Positions 10,106-20,362 of a DNA stretch of 64,000 nt are shown in pieces. Position 1 is the stretch's first letter. The number at the start of each line of letters is the position of its first letter. Location: the NCBI GenBank assembly GCA_039545275.1, contig BCHS01000005.1, positions 248,001 to 312,000 of the forward strand, in the 5' to 3' direction. The position numbers and the translations under genes were made by a program. The stretch comes from Pseudomicrostroma phylloplanum (lineage: Eukaryota; Basidiomycota; Exobasidiomycetes; Microstromatales). Under the pieces are notes generated by a model. The model saw only the letters and a program-made list of their open reading frames with translations. It had not been told where the DNA came from and made no database searches.

Positions 10106-12061
10106 ATGCCTCGCAATATCCTCCTCACAGTGCTCCGCTCGGACCTGCGTCTCTCCGACAATCTCCTCTTCCACCTCGCCCAAGAGCAGACCCCACCTCC
10201 CTCTGCCTTTCCCAAGAAGAGCAACCAGTTCCGCAAAGAGGTCACTCACCTCCTGCCAATCTACATCTATGACCAACGCCAAATAGAAGTAGGTGGGCTG
10301 CCGGGGTTGGAGAAGGGCGGTAAGAAGGAAGAGGCAAGGACGAGGACTGCTGGCTTCTGGAGATGTGGTGAACATCGCACAAGGTGAGTCTGCAAGAGCT
10401 TGATCGGCGTTGCTGGGAGGGCAAGGTTGCTGACACGCATCTCTCTCGCTCTACGCTCCACCAGCTTCGTGACACATTCGGTCTACGACCTGCGTTCCCG
10501 TCTACAAGCTCGCAATTCAGACCTCAGCATCTGGGCCGGTCTGCCAGAGAAGATCATCCCGGCCATCATCGAGAGTCTGCGCAAAGGCGGAGATGAGGTC
10601 GAAGCAGTGTGGATGACAAAGGAGGTCATGACCGAGGAGGTCAACGAGGAGGAGCGTATACGCAAGGTCCTCGAGCCAATGAAGGTGCCCTACCAGCTCC
10701 TCCACCAGCGCTCCCTTGTCCACCCAGAGGACCTCGGAATGTCCGTACAGCAGCTGCCAGACGTGTACACGCAGTTCAGAAAGCAAGTCGAGGGACATGG
10801 GTTCAGACCTTCCCTGCCTACACCCGAGAAGCTGAAGCCGTTCCCCGAGATGCCCCAGGTGGCGGATGGCCCAAGTGTGTACTCCTTCCAGGGCAAGGAT
10901 CAGCTCAAGGAGGCTTCTTCTACCATCGATGCTCTGCTCAAGCCTCTCAAAGCCGACCCGTCGCCGATGAACCACACAAACCTCAAGTCGAAGGATGTTG
11001 CAGACGTGAAGAGTGCCATCCCCTTCAAGGGCGGAGAGACAGAGGCCCTGCAGCGTCTGGAGCACTACTTTGCCGGTGGATCCAACTCGCCAGCCGCAAC
11101 ATACAAGGAGACCCGTAACGGCATGCTGGGCGTCGACTACTCTACCAAGTTTTCCATCTTCCTCGCGCATGGTCTCCTCTCCCCTCGAGTAGTGGCAGAG
11201 TACGCTGCGCAAATGGACAAGAAGAATGGCAAGAGCGGGCGGGATGGCGGAGGCTACTGGGTCCTGTTTGAGCTCCTCTGGGCCGACTACTTCTTCTATG
11301 TTTCGTGGAAGTACGGCTCTGCCATGTTCACACTGAGGGGTATCGAGGAGACGCTGAACCCCAAGTCGGCCGAGACGAGGGCGTACGATTGGCTGTCCCC
11401 CGACTCGCTCGAGAACGACAAGGACGCCTATGTGCGGTGGTGCAAGGGCACCACCGGCGTGCCTCTCGTAGACGCCTCGCAGAGGGAGCTCATCGAGACG
11501 GGCTTCATGTCGAATCGCTCTCGTCAAAACGTCGCTTCTTTCCTCACAAAGGACCTCGGCTACGACTGGAGGCTCGGTGCAGAATTCTTCGAGTCCTTCC
11601 TCATCGACTCGCAGTCCACCTGGTCCAATTGGGGAAACTGGCAGTACCAAGCCGGCGTGGGCAATGACCCTCGCTCCTCGCGCCAGTTCAACGTAGTGAA
11701 ACAGGCAAAGGATTATGATCCAAAGGGAGAGTACATCACCACTTGGCTGCCGGCACTCAAGTCCCTGAAGGGTCAGAATGAGGCTTCGCACCCCTGGACG
11801 AGCCCGAAGGGAGTGCCGGAGGGGTATCCGAAGGAGCCCGTAGTGGAGACGGGCATGTGGAAGTCGCATTACCAGCCTAGGAGAGGTGGTGGCGGTGGTG
11901 GAGGTGGAAGGGGAGGAGGCGGTGGGAGAGGCAACGGTCGTGGCCGTGGTCGCGGTCTTGGTCCCGGTGGCGGAAGGGGCAAAGGTCGCGGCGGAGGAGG
12001 AGGAGGCGGAGGGGGTGGACAAGGAGGCCAGGGTGGTCAAGGAGGCCAGGGTGGTCAATAG
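10106..12061 (+). CDS. Cryptochrome DASH / single-strand photolyase family, with Gly/Arg-rich tail
   Basis: This is a blue-light flavoprotein of the photolyase/cryptochrome family, DASH class. Exons are 10106-10383 and 10465-12061, giving 624 residues. The N-terminus LLTVLRSDLRLSDN is the family's opening strand and loop. The splice rebuilds RCGEHRTSFVTHSVYDL, the DASH connector. The FAD-binding helical domain includes TGFMSNRSRQNVASFL and WSNWGNWQYQAGVGND (about residue 478). The last 60 residues (565-624) are almost pure Gly/Arg/Gln: RGG-like repeats, then four GGQ units. Such tails usually bind RNA. DASH members can repair CPDs in single-stranded DNA or act as photoreceptors, and the sequence alone does not say which applies here. 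Confidence 0.95.
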
Positions 12062-12206
12062 AGAGTCGGCGTGTACACTTACACAGAGTAGGGCATGATT
12101 GCAAACCTTTCCTCTATTGAATTGGATCGGCGTAGCATGCCTCGCTCTCGCTGCTGTCCCTCTGCTTGATTGTGGTCTACGTCCTGCGTTCTAATGACCG
12201 ATGCGC

Positions 12207-14782
12207 CTAGTCTTTCCTGCTCTTGCTGAGGTCCGGAACCTGGAAAAGGGCTCGAAGAAGCCAAAGGTGAGTCGCAGACCTCTTCACCGACAGACCCTAC
12301 ATCTCAGCAACTCACCCTCTCGCTCAACTCGTCAATCTTCTTGAACTGCCACGGGAATCTCGAAGGGTACAAGAACGGCCGAAGGTCAAAGCGATTATCG
12401 TCCGGACTGTAGCTCTCCGCGTGATAGCTGGGTGTCAATGTTGTCATCTTGTGCCGGTTGCGGGCGTACTCAAAGAAGAAGAGCTTGACTTTGCGGGCGA
12501 TTTCGGTGGGACTCATGGTGGAGGACCAGGAAGGGGTGCTGAGTAGCTTGAGGTACATGCTGTAGGGACCGCACTTGGATACTTTGCGCAGACGGCCGAA
12601 GATGGAGAGCTCGTCGTAGGTCATGCCCATGTCGGCCTGTGAGGATTAGGGGTAGGGGTAGGGGAGAGGAGGGAATGGTCAGGCAAATACCACGCATCTA
12701 CAAGGCGGAGCGCTTGAATTCGTAGTTACCTCGTCAGCCTGCACGTAATTCTCAGTGATCGGCTCCAGCTCGGCAGTAGGCGTAGCATTGAGGAACTTGT
12801 CAAGCACTGGCAGTTCGAAGGCGGTACAGGCATATGCGATGAAGGACTTGAGGTCCGTCTTGGAGATACCACCGATGGGGTTGACATCTGCCGAAGAGCA
12901 GTCGTACTTTGTGAGGTAACCTCGTAGACTGTGAGTGAAAAGGGAGCAAGCGTCAGCTCAGAATGCTCAGACTGTTCTGCAGTGGCTTGCAGCGGAAGTT
13001 GACGCACCTTTCGTCCACGTTCGCGCTTCCCAGCACCAAGAGACCTCCAGTACCTCCCCTGACCCAAGGCGTCAATTGAGCAAACATGTACGCCAGCAAC
13101 ATCCTCAGTCGAGCCTGAATATTCTGCAGCGCTAGGTTCTCCCCCGGACTTCCACCGTGCACCTTGAACCTTGGAGTTTTGTTTGTCACCAAGGAGAAGA
13201 GGGTGACAATGGCAGAAATTATCAGGTCCATGTTGAGATCGATGTGATACGAACCAATTGCTTCGGCTAGCTCTCTAGCGCGCGAGCGAGTCTCTTCGCT
13301 TGAATTCGAGGTACCCATGTAGTGAGTGACAAAGATGCGATTAGCAATGTCTTGCGGTGAATCAGGTACCCAGTCGGCAGTGCCCTCCATTGCACAGATT
13401 CTCCGTACGTCGTCTAACACCTGCTGGTTGGGTCCCTTGCCCTTTGTTTGGCAGGCTTGGTAGACCAGCCGACACATCGAGTGGACGATGGTGGCTGTAG
13501 CGCAAGAGTCGATGCCGCCCGAGAGAGGGATGAAGTACCCTTGCGTCCGAGATCGGCGGAGGTAGTCCCACAACCAACATGCTGGACCGAGAGCAATCTC
13601 TTCCTCTGCAGTATGGTAAAAGACTTCACTTCGCTGTTCCGCAGAGGTGGAAATTGTAGCGGCCGAATCAGGGTCATGCTCTGTAATCGACGATCGGGCA
13701 TGGTCGTCAACCGCCAGACCACCTCCCACATCTAGCTGAGGAAGCTTCGAGCCAGACCACTGATCCCGCTCGCCCAGATCAAAGTCTACTTTGACCCTCT
13801 CAAATCCTCTTCCGTGGTTGATCTCGCGGCTGAAACTGGCCTGCATACCCCGTGACTTTGCAGTGCGAGCCGTCTTGACATCATCCAGATCGACGGTAGC
13901 CGTCACGACTTGAACATCATCGAGGGAGAATTGAGATCCTTGAGCAATGATGGAGCCATTGAGAGCAATGAGGGGACAGCCATCATAGTAGAGACGGTCG
14001 CCATCGCAACCTTGCTGATTGGCGTACAGATAGATACCCCCGAGCTTCATGGTTGCCTCCTTGATCAATTCGACCCGGCGATAGAGCTTGCGCAGCTCGT
14101 GATGGCTGGCACTCGAGTTGACAAAGATCTCCACACCATCGAGACCCATGGCTAGATGCGGGCTGGGTAGACGAGAGACGATGTGGTCAGTGACTCGCCT
14201 CCTCTCCTCACTGCTGTCTGTAGGGTTCTCTCACCTGTTTGGAGTGAAGAGCTCTTCGCATAGCTCTACGCCTACGACTGTGTCTCTCGTCGCAATGACG
14301 GCGTCTCCGAAAGGCACCACGTCTTGCCCTGTCACCTCTCTAATCATCCTGGGCAGGGAGAAATCGTCCGTTTCTCCTCGCCTAGACCAGGGCGTAAAGT
14401 ACCTCATCTCACGATAATTTCCATCGTTTGCAAGATGCAGCTTTGGCCTGATCATGAGAATCTTGCGATCCAATACGAGGACCCTGCAGTTGTAGAGTGT
14501 GGAGCGATGCAGCACGGGCATGCCAATATCACAGATGATTCCATCGGTAGCATCTCCCTGCAAGATCTGGGTCAGCACCTCCCATGAATGCAGCACGGTA
14601 TCGCCCTCAAGGAAGTGATCGAAGCAGCCATAGCCTGGCACTTCGAGCTCGGGGCCGACGCGGAGGCGAGCGCCCTTTGCCTTTGCCTGTGTGATAGATT
14701 GGAGGATGCGCTGCAAGTTGCCCTCGAAGTCCAGCGCCCACTGGTTGAGTGAGCAGGTGGCGAGGGTGACTGGATGACCCAT
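12207..14782 (-). CDS. QNS1: Glutamine-dependent NAD+ synthetase, five exons
   Basis: This enzyme amidates nicotinic acid adenine dinucleotide to NAD+ in the cytosol, using glutamine. Exons are 14782-14235, 14162-13008, 12928-12730, 12636-12316 and 12239-12207, giving ~751 residues. The N-terminal nitrilase-fold glutaminase has the Glu in PELEVPGYG (E45), the Lys in RPKLHL and the nucleophilic Cys in GVELCEELF (C175). The C-terminal synthetase domain has the ATP P-loop SGGIDS near residue 400 and the NAD synthetase blocks [18 protein letters not shown] and [11 protein letters not shown], both of which appear only after splicing. The final 33-nt exon ([10 protein letters not shown]) rests on one good acceptor (TTTTCCAG) and is the least certain part. 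Divergent from the LRR gene. Confidence 0.95.
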
Positions 14783-15068
14783 GGTGGAAGAAGACGATGA
14801 CCAGGTGGGTATCGATGACCTTGGGCTTAGGAATAAGCGATGGACAGGATACGATACGATACGATGACAGACTAGCAGTCGACGCTGTGCCGAGAAGGAG
14901 TGAGTGGGTGCCTCGGCTGGAGTGACTCTTTGCCGAGCTGCTTCCGCCGTTGCGTGCACTGGCCTCCCTCCGCGGTGAGCGAGCCAAGGTTGCCTTTTGC
15001 ACATCTAGGGCTTACCCACACTGCCACTCACATCTGGCAGCCGCTGCTCACTGCATCCCATCTACAAC
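14783..15068. promoter_or_regulatory. Divergent promoter, NAD synthetase / LRR protein
   Basis: The two start codons face away from each other across 286 bp, so the regulatory sequence must be shared or overlapping. It contains an ACGATACGATACGATA-like CGATA run near 14848. No specific factor site is claimed. Confidence 0.5.
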
Positions 15069-17468
15069 ATGGCGGAGCCGCAGACGGTGACGGGCGACGC
15101 ATACGTCCTGAGTCTGTCCCGCTTCATACGCTCCCATGAGACCGCCCTCTCCGGCAGCGTACCCGCATCCACTGCCGGTCCATCTTGGCTACCCACATTG
15201 GGGCCAGCCAAGGCAAAGGCAGCGGGACCGTCGAGGATCATCCCTCCCAAGCCCCTCTCCATCTCCCTACACCATCTCTCCTACATCCTACTGCGCTTCG
15301 AGGCTCTGGGTCTGCCCATCGGTAGGCTGGATGAGCCCCTACCCAGCGCCCTGAGGGATAGGAGACCTCAAAGCACCTTCTCCTTCATCTCTGCCTCCGA
15401 GCAGCGCAACATCGCTGAGAGAGCCAACAGGGGCGGCGCGCTGAATCCAGAGACGATGAGCTTGGGTAGCGTTCGGAGCGCTCTCACTCGCATGTCCATC
15501 GGCGCAGCATCCACTGCGTCATGGTTTGGTGGAGCGGGATCGGCAGCTCGGCCGCCAGATCCGGACCGGGAGGTTAAGTACCTCTACTCGGCATTCACCA
15601 AGCTGCCCGCAGTCAACATCATCCAGGCTGAGGCAAGCGGACTCGTAGCAGGCTTTGAAGACGCAGCAAATCCCACTACGCTTACCCCGTTCGATGTCTT
15701 CAAGAACTTGCACCTGTTAAGCTTCACTGACGTCGATCCTCGGACCATCACAGGCTGGGAGAGATTGAGTTGCCAGTTGAAGAGCTTGACTCTGATCAGG
15801 ACGGGAATAGAAGATGTCGAGGAGCTCTTAGTGGGACAAGTGTTGAACGAGCTGGTAGATCAAGACAAGACGGGAGCGGTCAATGGCCACATATCGGGGG
15901 ATCCCTCAGGCTCGTCTTCAGCACAGACGGGATACAACCAGGAGGACGGACCCTCGGCATCTCTTCACAAGCTACCCTCACTCTCATGGCACTTTCTCTC
16001 CTCGCTATGTCTCCCTTCTTCCTCCCTCACGTTCTTCCCCTCCCTGCCCCTTCCCTCCTTGCGGTCCTTGGATCTGTCACACAACCTGCTCAACTCCATC
16101 CCGCCTTCCCTGGCCAACTCTCCCCATCTGGCAAGCCTGGATCTGACTGGCAACCTGATCGAGGACTGCCGTGGAGCTCGCGAGGCATTGCCCTCCATCC
16201 GGACGCTCAACCTGCGGAGCAATCGCCTCGAGGCACTCTCTGGTCTCGACTCCCTCTACACTCTGAAGCAGGTCGACCTACGGGCCAACGCAGTCTATGA
16301 AGCGTCCGAAGTTGGCAGGTTGGCCCAACTGCCTGCACTGGAGAAGGTCTGGATCAAGGAGAATCCGCTGACGGACGAGTATTTGGACTATCGTGTGGAA
16401 GTCCTCGTCGAATTTGCCAAAGAAGGCTGGCCAATGGAAGGACAGGGCACGATCATCCTCGATGGCGAAGCGCCCGGGTACTGGGAGAGGGGTCGTGTCA
16501 GTGAGAAGCTACCGCTCGGTATGAAGCTCGCTCCTCCAGGCACGAGGAGGCGGCGGAGGACGGCTAGTCTGTCAGGACAGCACTCGATCTCCTCAGGGAG
16601 CAGGGGCAGTAGAGGTAGTACGCCCCGCGCCGAGGAGAACGTCGTACCGTGGGCGCCGACGCAGGAGGGCGGAGCGCAAGTCCTTTCGGTCAAGCACAAG
16701 GGGCAGCACGGAGGATCGTCTAGCCAGAAGAACGTAGCTGTAGGCGAATCGGTCAGGAAAGACAGAGAGGGAGCAGGGCGAACCACACGGTCAGAGCGGG
16801 GCGGGTCCGCGCTCCCTGCTCTCAAGGCTGAAGGGGGAGGATCAGGAGCAAGCCGAGGACCATCCCCTTCGGCCAATCCTCGTGGGTCCGGTCGACATAT
16901 AAATGAGAAGAAGCGTCACAGACGCGTAGTCAATCTCGACGACGATGGCAATACCAGTAGCAACAGCAACAGCAACGGGAAAGCAGCAGCAGCAGCAGCA
17001 AAGGCCCCCGAAGAGCTCAGCGAAGCCGAGAAGCTCAAGCGAGAGGTCCTCTTTGGCACACATGATCGGAGCGTGGCTGCTGGAAAGGGCTCTTCGGGTC
17101 TCTATGTCTCGAGATCAACGCCGACGGCAGCTAGAGCGGGAAAGGCTGCGACGCCGCCTTTCAGCCGGACTGCCTCTCCTCACGGCCTTCCAGACCGCAA
17201 CGACGCTGCTGCCAAGGCGCCCAGCCCAGTCAACGATACGACGCAAGACCCTTCTGCAACCGCCCAACCCGTAATGCGGTCACGCACGCGTCCGACCAAA
17301 GCCAAAGCATCATCAGCGGCAGTGGACGATGATGACGAAGGAGCAAATCAGGACGATCGGCGAAAGTCTCAAGTACAGACTGCTGCTGACCTGCGTGCTA
17401 GAATCGAGGGGCTGAAGAAGGAGGTGGGAGAGGACTGGATGAGGGTCTTGAGTAGGGGTGAAGGGTGA
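15069..17468 (+). CDS. Leucine-rich repeat protein, STK11IP (LKB1-interacting)-like
   Basis: This is a single-exon gene encoding 799 residues. The N-terminal ~300 residues include FKNLHLLSFTDVDPRTITGW and a CQLKSLTLIRTG block, matching the pre-LRR layout of STK11IP. LRRs run from about residue 305 to 430 (SLRSLDLSHNLLNSIP, HLASLDLTGN, IRTLNLRSNRLEAL, LKQVDLRANAV) and end in the WIKENPL cap. The C-terminal half is low-complexity and basic/Ser-rich, with a poly-Ala run, and ends in a short predicted coiled coil (ADLRARIEGLKKEVGEDWMRVL). Assignment to the STK11IP-like family rests on pattern and layout, not a search. Scaffold roles are known for animal relatives; function here is unknown. Confidence 0.8.
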   Translation: MAEPQTVTGDAYVLSLSRFIRSHETALSGSVPASTAGPSWLPTLGPAKAKAAGPSRIIPPKPLSISLHHLSYILLRFEALGLPIGRLDEPLPSALRDRRPQSTFSFISASEQRNIAERANRGGALNPETMSLGSVRSALTRMSIGAASTASWFGGAGSAARPPDPDREVKYLYSAFTKLPAVNIIQAEASGLVAGFEDAANPTTLTPFDVFKNLHLLSFTDVDPRTITGWERLSCQLKSLTLIRTGIEDVEELLVGQVLNELVDQDKTGAVNGHISGDPSGSSSAQTGYNQEDGPSASLHKLPSLSWHFLSSLCLPSSSLTFFPSLPLPSLRSLDLSHNLLNSIPPSLANSPHLASLDLTGNLIEDCRGAREALPSIRTLNLRSNRLEALSGLDSLYTLKQVDLRANAVYEASEVGRLAQLPALEKVWIKENPLTDEYLDYRVEVLVEFAKEGWPMEGQGTIILDGEAPGYWERGRVSEKLPLGMKLAPPGTRRRRRTASLSGQHSISSGSRGSRGSTPRAEENVVPWAPTQEGGAQVLSVKHKGQHGGSSSQKNVAVGESVRKDREGAGRTTRSERGGSALPALKAEGGGSGASRGPSPSANPRGSGRHINEKKRHRRVVNLDDDGNTSSNSNSNGKAAAAAAKAPEELSEAEKLKREVLFGTHDRSVAAGKGSSGLYVSRSTPTAARAGKAATPPFSRTASPHGLPDRNDAAAKAPSPVNDTTQDPSATAQPVMRSRTRPTKAKASSAAVDDDDEGANQDDRRKSQVQTAADLRARIEGLKKEVGEDWMRVLSRGEG

Positions 17469-17895
17469 GGGGTGAGGGGTGAGGCGCGAGGCGCGAGGCG
17501 CGGGAAGCGTACTGTATGTAGCTGCTGTCATGCCGCCTATCGGGAACATGATCTTTGTCATTGCCTGCACTGTAATGAGACGCAGGCTCCAGTCACTGCC
17601 TCTCCCGACTATCAGACGAGGGTGTCTTGATCAGTCTGACTACCTCACCAGAGCCTCCGCCAACCACAGCGAGCAGTCGGTGCCGACAGACCCTTCCTTG
17701 CCTAGCTTACGTAATACGCCAGATCTGCACTGACCTTCCACATGACGTAGCTCGAGCCGAGGCCGTGCGAGGCTGCCGATTCGAAATAGCTCGTGTCGAG
17801 TGTGAGTGTGAGAAGATCCAGCCTCGCATTGATAGGGTGTTCCTCTCTTACCATACACACACTAGCCTGGACATCGACCACGCAAGACAGATATC
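17469..17895. other. Intergenic between the LRR gene and the small multi-exon gene
   Basis: It opens with short direct repeats of GGTGAGG and GGCGCGA at 17461-17502, just after the LRR stop codon. No coding potential is supported. Confidence 0.5.
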
Positions 17896-18848
17896 ATGGA
17901 CACTGTGAGTAGCAGGGACACGACGGAGAGGGGATCTGGGCGCTCCGGGGATGGCACTGCGAGGCTGCGGGGCTGTCCGCCTACCGCTTGGGGGATGAGA
18001 GACGTGCGGTGGTCCAGGCAGGTGCAGAGCTGGAAGGGGTGGTGCGGTGAGCCCAGCGAAGCACTAGCGGAAGGAACCTAATGCCGCCTACGTCTGGGGT
18101 GCTAATGGACAAACATCGTACGCGGGAGGTCAGCCTAAGCGCACGCAGAAGCAATCCGGGTCGGTGCTGACCTGTTCTCCTCCGTCTGCTCGATTCCTCT
18201 GACAGCGCAAGTACCCAGACGACGACAGTAAGTGCTTCAGCCTCTTCCAGTGCTCAAACAGCGAACATAGCTCACACGACGCTCCTCGCCTCGCAGAGAT
18301 CGCAACCGCTCCCAACACCGGTCCCGGGGAGTCGCAGCTGAACCCAGGAGGTGTTGCTCCGCCAACGGACAATGTTCCCAACCCCGATCCTCCTAAGCAG
18401 GAGGGCTCTTCGATCTTCCAGTCCATTGAGAACCCTTATGCCCTGCAGGAGGCCATCAATAAGCTGGAGAGCTCGCTGGATGAGGTGATCCATTTGTTCC
18501 AGGGAGAGAGGGAGACGCTGGCTTCGGATGGAGGGTTTGATAAGGGGAAGGAAGGGTGAGTCCAATAGTGCTAGAGGAAGACTGGCGGAACGAGTCTCGC
18601 ACTCTGTCTCTGCATGTCGAGGCCACCATCTGGACCTTACAGGCGATGCTGATTCTGACCGTTATCTACCCATCGCTTTGCGTTACTTGCTCTTAGTCTC
18701 CAACTCTTCCGGTAAGTCGAGGATGACAGTGCGCTTTCTGAGTCGTCTGCAAACCATGCTCACGCCGCACCCCTCCCCTCTCTCTCCACTTCTGACCTCT
18801 AGCGACTGGAAGGCCACATTGGAGAAGCTGAAGAATGGGCAGATGTAG
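17896..18848 (+). CDS. Small acidic protein of unknown function, four exons with tiny 5' exons
   Basis: The proposed exons are 17896-17904 (9 nt), 18206-18227 (22 nt), 18297-18555 and 18803-18848. They give a 111-residue protein starting MDTRKYPDDDK and ending LEKLKNGQM. Each junction has a GT donor (GTGAGT, GTAAGT, GTGAGT) and an AG acceptor, and the frame stays open only with all three introns removed. The middle (ENPYALQEAINKLESSLDEV) is a strongly predicted amphipathic helix, preceded by a Pro/Asn-rich linker and followed by a second short helix. I do not recognise the family. The size and coiled-coil character resemble small subunits of multi-protein complexes, but that is only an impression. 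The first two exons are inferred from splice sites alone. Confidence 0.6.
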
Positions 18849-19269
18849 GAGGGTCAAGGTCACCGCCGTTCTCTTGTGGCCATTCACTATCGAGGTACTG
18901 GAATTGCATTGAAAGGGAACGACATCTTGCTCAAATAGCCCGTGAGGCTACTCGCTCAGGCACAGATTGAGAGCTGACACCCAGCGTCGGCGGGAGGACC
19001 GACGGACCGGGTGCAACTGTAAAGGTGTCGGACTTCCAAGTATGGGTCCGGCTAGAAATGTAGCCCTACCAATGATTTTGATGCCGATGGGTGCTGTTTC
19101 AGAGCCGCCTTGCTGCCTGCAATAGCCCCTGTGATCAGAACTGAGTGACTCAGCTTCCTATGTCTCTCTAATCTCTTGCCTCCGTACCTCTTGTACTTCT
19201 TTGTCGCCTGACTGCCTCCTACATCTTCTCCAGTCTCCCAACCTATCCCCCATCATTGACCTTGACGAG
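18849..19269 (+). promoter_or_regulatory. Upstream region of RNase H1 copy A, homologous to that of copy C
   Basis: Bases ~19015-19135 align by eye with ~22495-22620 upstream of copy C. Shared blocks include CGGACTTCCAAG / CGGAGTTCCAAG, GATGCCG, GAGCCGCCTT and AGCCCCT. The two promoters therefore derive from one duplicated segment. Confidence 0.65.
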
Positions 19270-20362
19270 ATGTCAAAGATCTGCGTCGATTCTGAGCGCC
19301 ATAGCATCAGGGTGTCTAGAACACGGAGCGAACGCGAGCGAGCTGTGGCCGCCTGTATCAACGGCGAGTGTCGGATATGCGAAAGTGAAGATGAGGTTTG
19401 CGACTCTGTCAATGCCAACACCTCAGCCAGTGTCAGAGGAAAGCGCTCTCGCAGCAATTCTAGCGCATCGTCTACATCCCCCAGCTCGGATATCCGACCG
19501 ACGAAGCGGCCATACGTGGCATCTGCTCTACCGAATACCGAACCTGCTTTGCCGGGAGCCAAGGGAAATATCAATACATCAGCGCCTGGCGATGGCACGC
19601 CGGGAGCTAGAGGAAAGAGCATCCGGGCCGGAATACGATGGGCATACGTGCCACCTTATCCGCGACCGGGGGGTCCTTTGCCCGAAATCAACATATACAT
19701 TGACGGATCATCCCTTGGTCAGGGCAAACCCGGACCGGCTAGGGCGGGTTTGGGCATCTGGTACGCAGACAGGAGGTTGCGTCATTTGGACAGAAGTGAA
19801 AGGCTTCAAGGCGAACAAACGAACAGCCGAGCAGAGCTGACAGTGAGTGAGCACCGGTGACCCGCCAGTAGTCATCGCCCCTGCTGACAAGATGACGACT
19901 CGTCTCCACTCAGGCCGCAATCGAAGCTTTACAGACCGCACCTCTTCACGCGAAGATAATTCTCCACACCGATTCGCAGTGTGCAAGGGAGGCCATGGAT
20001 AAGCTGGTAAGTCAGCCAACATACTCACCTTCTGATGCAAAGCCCCAGTCTGACCTTACCACCTGCAATGATCAGCCCGAATGGAGACTTCGAGGCTTCC
20101 GCAGGAAGAAAGGCGGCCCCGTCGCAAATCAGGACCTGGTGCTGCAACTTGAGATCCAGTTCAACAAACGTAAGGGTAACGTCGAGTGGAAGCAAGTCAA
20201 GGGCCATAGCGGCATCCTCGGTAACGAATGGGCAGATAGGCGAGTGAAAATGTATTTGAACCCCTCCGTATATTTGCCTCTTCTCACTTATCTTCAGCCT
20301 ACCTTCATTGCAGGCTTGCAAAGCGTGGGGCCAACAAGCCCCTTCTCGAGTCGTCTCCCTGA
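19270..20362 (+). CDS. RNase H1 paralog A: intact catalytic residues, decayed hybrid-binding domain, GC-AG last intron
   Basis: RNase H1 cuts the RNA strand of RNA/DNA hybrids. Exons are 19270-19842, 19914-20006, 20076-20239 and 20314-20362, giving 292 residues. The catalytic carboxylates are all present: D145 in IYIDGS, E189 in RAELT, D211 in LHTDS and D276 in WADR; the active-site-loop His is in VKGHSG. The N-terminal segment aligns without gaps to the hybrid-binding domain of copy C, but its aromatic residues are gone (YYAV is ICVD here; TWSEC is TRSER). The last intron begins GCGAGT where copies B and C have GTGAGT/GTGAGA. Splicing there rebuilds the conserved ADRLA-RGANKP tail; reading through gives a longer unrelated tail. 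Probably functional but diverging. Confidence 0.8.
20240..20313 (+). other. Probable GC-AG intron in RNase H1 copy A
   Basis: The donor is AG|GCGAGT and the acceptor TTCATTGCAG. Position and phase match the GT-AG introns at 21980-22052 (copy B) and 23603-23679 (copy C), and the downstream exon encodes the same tail. Confidence 0.7.

Noticed and set aside
10517..12058. 513-codon open frame antisense to cry-DASH
   Set aside because: It is a mirror of GC-rich codon usage in the sense gene; no conserved blocks.
19270..20362. Calling RNase H1 copy A a pseudogene
   Set aside because: The frame is intact, all four catalytic carboxylates are present and the exon phases are correct; only the donor of the last intron and the N-terminal domain have changed.
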